64,000 nucleotides of DNA from Pomacea canaliculata (taxonomy: Eukaryota; Mollusca; Gastropoda; Architaenioglossa; Ampullariidae). The notes under the pieces were generated by a model. It ran no database searches. It was not told the DNA's origin and saw only the letters and a list, made by a program, of their open reading frames with translations. The stretch spans positions 26,135,319 to 26,199,318 of the forward strand of contig NC_037591.1 of assembly GCF_003073045.1 (NCBI RefSeq), given 5' to 3'. Below, piece after piece: positions 63,640 to 64,000 of this stretch. Both the position numbers and the translations under genes were made by a program. Each line of letters begins with the position of its first letter. The first letter of the stretch is position 1.

Positions 63640-63820
63640 AGAGAGATGGGGAAGGATGGATGGGTAAGCAAGATTTATTTGCATGGAACTCCAGAGCAAT
63701 GTTTATCTCCTCTTCACTCGAACTTGAGCATGTCATACATAAATAGGCTTGACTCAGATGGTGTTGGGTAAGGGCGATATATAAATGTATTATTGTTATT
63801 ATTATTGTTATTATTAGGTA
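63640..63820 (+). mobile_element. Possible 3' tail of a SINE or non-LTR retrotransposon
   Basis: GGGCGATATATAAATG followed by imperfect ATT repeats resembles the short-repeat 3' tails of SINEs and LINEs in invertebrates. No coding remnant was seen upstream. Confidence 0.3.
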
Positions 63821-64000
63821 TAATTTATATCGATTTTTTCAAAACGATTTTACGTGAGAGGTTTTGTGACATTTTCTTTATGTAGTTTCCAGACAAAGTA
63901 CGTATTTTAAAGAGTTTTTTCCCCTTTCATTTTTGTAAATTTTATAAACAACTGATATAAAAAGGTAAGAAGCAATTAAAAGATGTACTACTTAAATAGC

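Larger units (their letters stand above)
61039..64000. other. Distal intergenic region with SINE-like and retroelement-like pieces
   Basis: AT-rich with no gene recognised. It holds a putative tRNA-derived SINE (61620-61830), a poly-A run near 62440-62457, a CA/CT-rich patch at 63405-63445 and a retroelement-type tail at 63640-63820. Confidence 0.45.

Noticed and set aside
1..64000. CRISPR arrays, bacterial operons or phage modules
   Set aside because: Spliced animal genes throughout; no spaced direct repeats or compact gene clusters were found.

Overview
The window is nuclear DNA of an animal, most likely a mollusc and plausibly a gastropod. The base composition is AT-rich, protein-coding sequence is split into short exons with canonical GT/AG introns, and trinucleotide microsatellites and one hAT DNA transposon copy are present. 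Three related class A receptor genes and a fourth chemosensory-type receptor gene form a lineage-expanded GPCR set of the kind common in molluscs. The taxon is inferred; nothing in the sequence names the species. There are no bacterial-style operons, rRNA genes or CRISPR arrays.

Region 1 (1-23.2 kb, + strand) holds two consecutive M1-family (aminopeptidase N / ERAP-type) zinc metallopeptidase units. Unit A (exons from 232 to 9322) lacks its N-terminal exon or exons, which lie before the window. Its 20 exons join in one open frame of 839 codons with the GAMENWG exopeptidase motif, HELAH-x18-E zinc site, catalytic-Tyr region and C-terminal helical domain. Unit B (9818 to 23143) has a matching set of 20 exons with every splice site intact. 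It carries about nine single-base frameshifts, nearly all at homopolymers, and one extra codon inside the zinc site. No promoter, start codon, signal anchor or canonical poly(A) signal was found in the 495 bases between the units. A splice donor sits exactly where unit A should end, so A and B may be one tandem two-domain gene. Intron 9 of unit B contains a complete hAT copy (14889-16356) with an 8-bp target-site duplication.

Region 2 (26.3-54.1 kb) is a small cluster of two-exon class A GPCR genes. GPCR-1 (26358-28736, -) is intact. GPCR-2 (36976-38770, -) has three single-base frameshifts. GPCR-3 (52354-54041, +) has one frameshift and a consensus TATA box. A decayed orphan TM7 exon lies at 33093-33254. 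In each gene the first exon codes TM1-TM6 and the second codes TM7. All three share an Asn-Trp-Leu-Pro TM6 motif and an Asn-Ala-x-x-Tyr or similar TM7 motif in place of CWxP and NPxxY. GPCR-1 and GPCR-2 are almost identical over about 240 bp of TM3-ECL2 and clearly diverged outside it, which suggests gene conversion.

Region 3 (54-64 kb) contains GPCR-4 (59937-61038, +), an intronless receptor resembling the gastropod chemosensory/FMRFamide-like receptor expansions, with one frameshift at a G run. Simple repeats, a putative tRNA-derived SINE and a retroelement-like tail make up the rest.

The peptidase units and the receptors show no evident functional link. The most useful observations are the possible tandem aminopeptidase, the clustered homopolymer indels (assembly error versus young pseudogenes), the gene-conversion tract, and the hAT copy with intact ends and target site.
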